The position numbers and the translations under genes are program-made. This document shows, piece by piece, positions 5,393 through 7,965 of a stretch of DNA of 7,965 nucleotides (position 1 is the first letter of the stretch; every line of letters starts with the position of its first letter). The DNA is taken from NCBI GenBank assembly GCA_964617105.1, contig CAZTWC010000018.1, positions 17,587-25,551 of the forward strand, read 5' to 3'. The notes under the pieces were generated by a model. It searched no databases. It saw nothing but the letters and a program-made list of their open reading frames with translations, and was not told the origin of the DNA. This DNA is from CAZTWC01 sp964617105 [NCBI: uncultured Myxococcia bacterium]. Lineage in GTDB: Bacteria > CAZTWC01.

Positions 5393-7965
5393 TTAAAGAG
5401 AAATCTTAGCGTACTTATTTATGGTATCCAGCAGCCTTTTTTTCTTGATGGGCTTTGAAAGATAGGCGGTGAAACCAGAATCCAAGCATCTCTTTTCATC
5501 CTCTTTTAACGCATAGGCGGTCAGCGCGATAATCGGCAAAGTCTCTTTATGGTTTTCCTGCTGCTCCCAAATTCGTATTTGCTTTGTGGCTTCATATCCG
5601 TCCAGCAACGGGATCTGTAAATCCATCAGCACCAGGTCATATTCAGATGTTTTAATCTTTTTCACTGCATCTTCCCCATCTTCGGAAAAGGCTAATTGAT
5701 GGGGAGTTTTTATTAGAAACGCCTTGATCAACTCACGATTGTCTTCAGAATCTTCTACCAATAAAATGGAAAGTGATTGGTCTTCCGGGATAACAGAAGG
5801 ACTTACTTTGATTTCATTATCCGTATCCTGGACTGTTTCTGGTTTCTTTTTTTGACTTTGCAGGCCAAACACTGCGGTGAACGAAAAAGTACTGCCCTGG
5901 CCAGGTTCACTTCGAATACTAATAGAACCTCCCATAGCCTCTGTGAGTTTTTTGGAAATGGTGAGACCCAATCCGGTTCCGCCGAATTTGCGGGTGGTAG
6001 AGGTTTCAGCCTGGTTATAACTATCAAAAATATTATTTATCCTTTCTATAGGAATTCCGATTCCAGTATCTTTGATGGCAAACTGTAATTTTACTTTTTT
6101 CTGGGATTTTTCTAGTTCCAACAAACTGCAATCCACTCTTATCTCTCCTGATTGAGTAAACTTGACAGCATTACTCAGAAGATTATTGAGTATCTGACAC
6201 AAACGGAAGGAGTCTCCGATTATGTTTTCAGGCACAATTTTCTCAATATGCCGGGTCAGTTTCACTCCTTTTTTATGGGCTTGCAGAGTATGAATTTCAC
6301 AACATTTATCAATAATAATCTCAGGGTTAAATTCTACTGCTTCCAAGGTGAGTTGGCCGCTCTCTATCTTTGAGAAATCCAATATGTCGTTTATCAAATT
6401 GAGCAGATTCTCACTGGCCGAATTGAAAATCCTGGCATAATTTTGCTGCTCTTTATTCAGCGAGGTTTCAAGGAGCAGATCCGCCATACCGATAATTGCG
6501 TTGAGGGGAGTGCGAAGATCATGGCTCATATCGGCTAAAAATGCGGATTTGGCGAGGTTGGCATCTTCGGCTTGTTTTTTAATTTTTATGGTCTGGTCAA
6601 CCAAAGCGGCTTTTTTGACCAGATGGATCCTGGTAAGAATACCGTTCACCCTTAAAAACAGGTCCGCGGGTATAATCGGTTTGGCAATGTAGTCATCTGC
6701 TCCCATCTTCAACCCTAAAATCCGGTCCTCCATGGAGGCCCTGGCCGTGACAATAATCACCGGCAGATCCACCAGGTTTTCATCGGATCGAATCTGTTTC
6801 AACACATCCTCTCCAGATAAATCTGGCATCATCAAATCCAAAAGCAACAAATCGGGACGTTCGTTGTAGATCTGCTTCAAAGCATCGCGGCCACCATAAG
6901 ATTCTGTTACCATGTAACCTTGACTGCGCAGAAATTCAGACAGGACTTCCACATTCATTTGACTGTCATCCACCACCAAGATCTGGAATTGATTTGGATC
7001 CATTTCTAAACCCACTCGCTCCAAAATATCGGAAGGTTTGGGCGCCACTATATTTTCTTGGACATCTTCGTCAGCCATCTCCTCGCGGGCAAGGGTTGGC
7101 AGCGGATCCAATATCTGTTGTTCATCAATCGTATTGGAGTCAAACAGTTCTGTCTCCTCAGTGGCCTCAGTGGCCAATGCCTGACCTGGCAACTCTGGCA
7201 GAGTGATAGTAAAGATAGAGCCCTGGTTCAATTCTGACTTCACCAGGATTGTCCCTTTTAACAAGTCGACAAATTTTTTCACCAAAGAAAGTCCCAGCCC
7301 TGTCCCTTCGTAAGAGCGGCGGGCATCCTCCTGCACTTGCTTGAACTCCTTAAAAATATCATCGGTCTGCTCTTTGGGAATACCAATGCCGGTGTCTGAT
7401 ATCTTGATCTGCAAAAACTCCTTATAGCGTAGTTTTATCACCAATTTTACCAGATTTGGTTTGTCAGGGTGTTTGAACTTAAAGGCATTGCTCAAAAGGT
7501 TGCGTAAAATGGCTAATATCTTCTCCTGGTCACTTAAAAAAACGTTAGAGATCTCTGGTTGGGGGAGGTCGAGTTCCGGGGAGTCATGGTCCACCGGTCC
7601 ATCAGTCTCTGTGCTGGTCTCTATAGTGAACTCAGTGTTAGGGAATTTTAATTTTAACCCTTCAGACAGGAGTTGTGCCTGCTTATTGATCTCTGTCAAA
7701 CTTATATTGATGGTTTTTAAGTACAACTCCCCTCTTTTCGACTTGGCCAACTCCAAAATTGTGTTGACCTGGTTTTTAAGCGAATCGGCCAGGGAATTGA
7801 CTTTACCCACCTGTTCGGCTACTTTGGCGGGAATCCGGCCAAAATGGCCGTTTTCGATCAATTCGGTGAATCCCAGAATCCCATTCAGCGGAGTGCGTAA
7901 TTCGTGCGAAGTATTGTGAAAAAACAGGGTGCGGGCCCGCTCCTTTTTGACGATTTCTCTATAAG
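5393..7965 (-). CDS. Hybrid sensor histidine kinase, HK-REC-HK-REC (N-terminus off the right edge)
   Basis: The frame is open from the right edge to TAA at 5393-5395, giving 856 visible residues. A start could be placed at TTG 7861, but it would cut through the first H-box, so the gene must begin outside the window. Numbering from the edge, transmitter 1 has [10 protein letters not shown] with H20, N-box N155/N159, DTGIGIP (190-196) and GTGLGL (220-225). An acidic linker (about 260-310) leads to receiver 1 with DD 332-333, phospho-acceptor D376 and K428. A helical connector (about 447-475) leads to transmitter 2 with SHDLRTPLN (H481), N594/N598, DTGIGIP (632-638) and GTGLGL (662-667). Receiver 2 has ED 737-738, D781 and K837 and ends the protein. 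All key residues of both kinases and both receivers are present. There is no HPt or DNA-binding domain in view. The sensor part, probably membrane-bound (a 7TMR-DISM type is suggested by the H-box style), is not seen. The STAS-PilZ gene follows 37 bp downstream. Confidence 0.95.
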   Translation of the reverse strand, partial: YREIVKKERARTLFFHNTSHELRTPLNGILGFTELIENGHFGRIPAKVAEQVGKVNSLADSLKNQVNTILELAKSKRGELYLKTINISLTEINKQAQLLSEGLKLKFPNTEFTIETSTETDGPVDHDSPELDLPQPEISNVFLSDQEKILAILRNLLSNAFKFKHPDKPNLVKLVIKLRYKEFLQIKISDTGIGIPKEQTDDIFKEFKQVQEDARRSYEGTGLGLSLVKKFVDLLKGTILVKSELNQGSIFTITLPELPGQALATEATEETELFDSNTIDEQQILDPLPTLAREEMADEDVQENIVAPKPSDILERVGLEMDPNQFQILVVDDSQMNVEVLSEFLRSQGYMVTESYGGRDALKQIYNERPDLLLLDLMMPDLSGEDVLKQIRSDENLVDLPVIIVTARASMEDRILGLKMGADDYIAKPIIPADLFLRVNGILTRIHLVKKAALVDQTIKIKKQAEDANLAKSAFLADMSHDLRTPLNAIIGMADLLLETSLNKEQQNYARIFNSASENLLNLINDILDFSKIESGQLTLEAVEFNPEIIIDKCCEIHTLQAHKKGVKLTRHIEKIVPENIIGDSFRLCQILNNLLSNAVKFTQSGEIRVDCSLLELEKSQKKVKLQFAIKDTGIGIPIERINNIFDSYNQAETSTTRKFGGTGLGLTISKKLTEAMGGSISIRSEPGQGSTFSFTAVFGLQSQKKKPETVQDTDNEIKVSPSVIPEDQSLSILLVEDSEDNRELIKAFLIKTPHQLAFSEDGEDAVKKIKTSEYDLVLMDLQIPLLDGYEATKQIRIWEQQENHKETLPIIALTAYALKEDEKRCLDSGFTAYLSKPIKKKRLLDTINKYAKISL

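Noticed and set aside
7859-7861. TTG as the start of the hybrid kinase
   Set aside because: The same frame continues to the right edge through an intact H-box ([10 protein letters not shown]), so this codon is an internal leucine.
7461-7919. Plus-strand frame of 152 codons, and similar frames at 5777-6088 and 6152-6373
   Set aside because: All are antisense to the hybrid kinase, whose own frame holds intact catalytic motifs across the same bases.

Overview
The window looks like ordinary chromosome from a Gram-negative, didermic bacterium of moderate-to-low GC, judged by eye. It carries five protein genes packed closely together. There are no RNA genes, mobile elements or CRISPR arrays. The organism cannot be named from the sequence. 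The two-module hybrid kinase with an [17 protein letters not shown]-box recalls spirochaete (Leptospira-type) 7TMR-DISM kinases. The STAS/zinc-ribbon/PilZ protein recalls deltaproteobacteria and myxobacteria. The DUF58 plus BatA-like pair is common in FCB-group and related deep-branching phyla. These resemblances are from memory and were not searched.

Layout. From the left edge to 2956, on the minus strand, lies a two-gene operon: a DUF58 protein (2956 to 2078), then a BatA-like membrane protein with a VWA-type domain (2066 running off the left edge). The BatA-like frame is open for 688 codons and lacks only its C-terminus. Next is a 230-bp divergent regulatory region (2957-3186) with a candidate promoter for each direction and several inverted repeats. 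One of these is a 36-bp dyad lying over the -35 of the rightward promoter. On the plus strand follows ftsY (3187-4455), the SRP receptor GTPase, here with an N-terminal membrane segment and a Pro/Lys/Glu-rich linker. After a 60-bp convergent spacer, a second minus-strand operon fills the rest: a very large hybrid histidine kinase (from beyond the right edge to 5393), then a small STAS / Cys-cluster / PilZ protein (5355 to 4516).

How the genes work together. DUF58 and BatA-like proteins form a soluble plus membrane-anchored pair of the kind usually driven by a MoxR AAA+ ATPase, but no moxR lies immediately upstream of the DUF58 gene here. FtsY is housekeeping and independent of its neighbours. 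The kinase and the STAS-PilZ protein very likely form one signalling unit. The kinase has two complete transmitter modules and two receiver domains but no DNA-binding output in the visible part. The co-transcribed three-domain protein is the obvious candidate partner or output.

The least ordinary parts are the STAS/Cys-cluster/PilZ protein, whose PilZ domain appears to lack the canonical c-di-GMP motifs, its pairing with a double-transmitter kinase, and the dyad-rich divergent promoter region. No clearly new defence or mobile system is visible.
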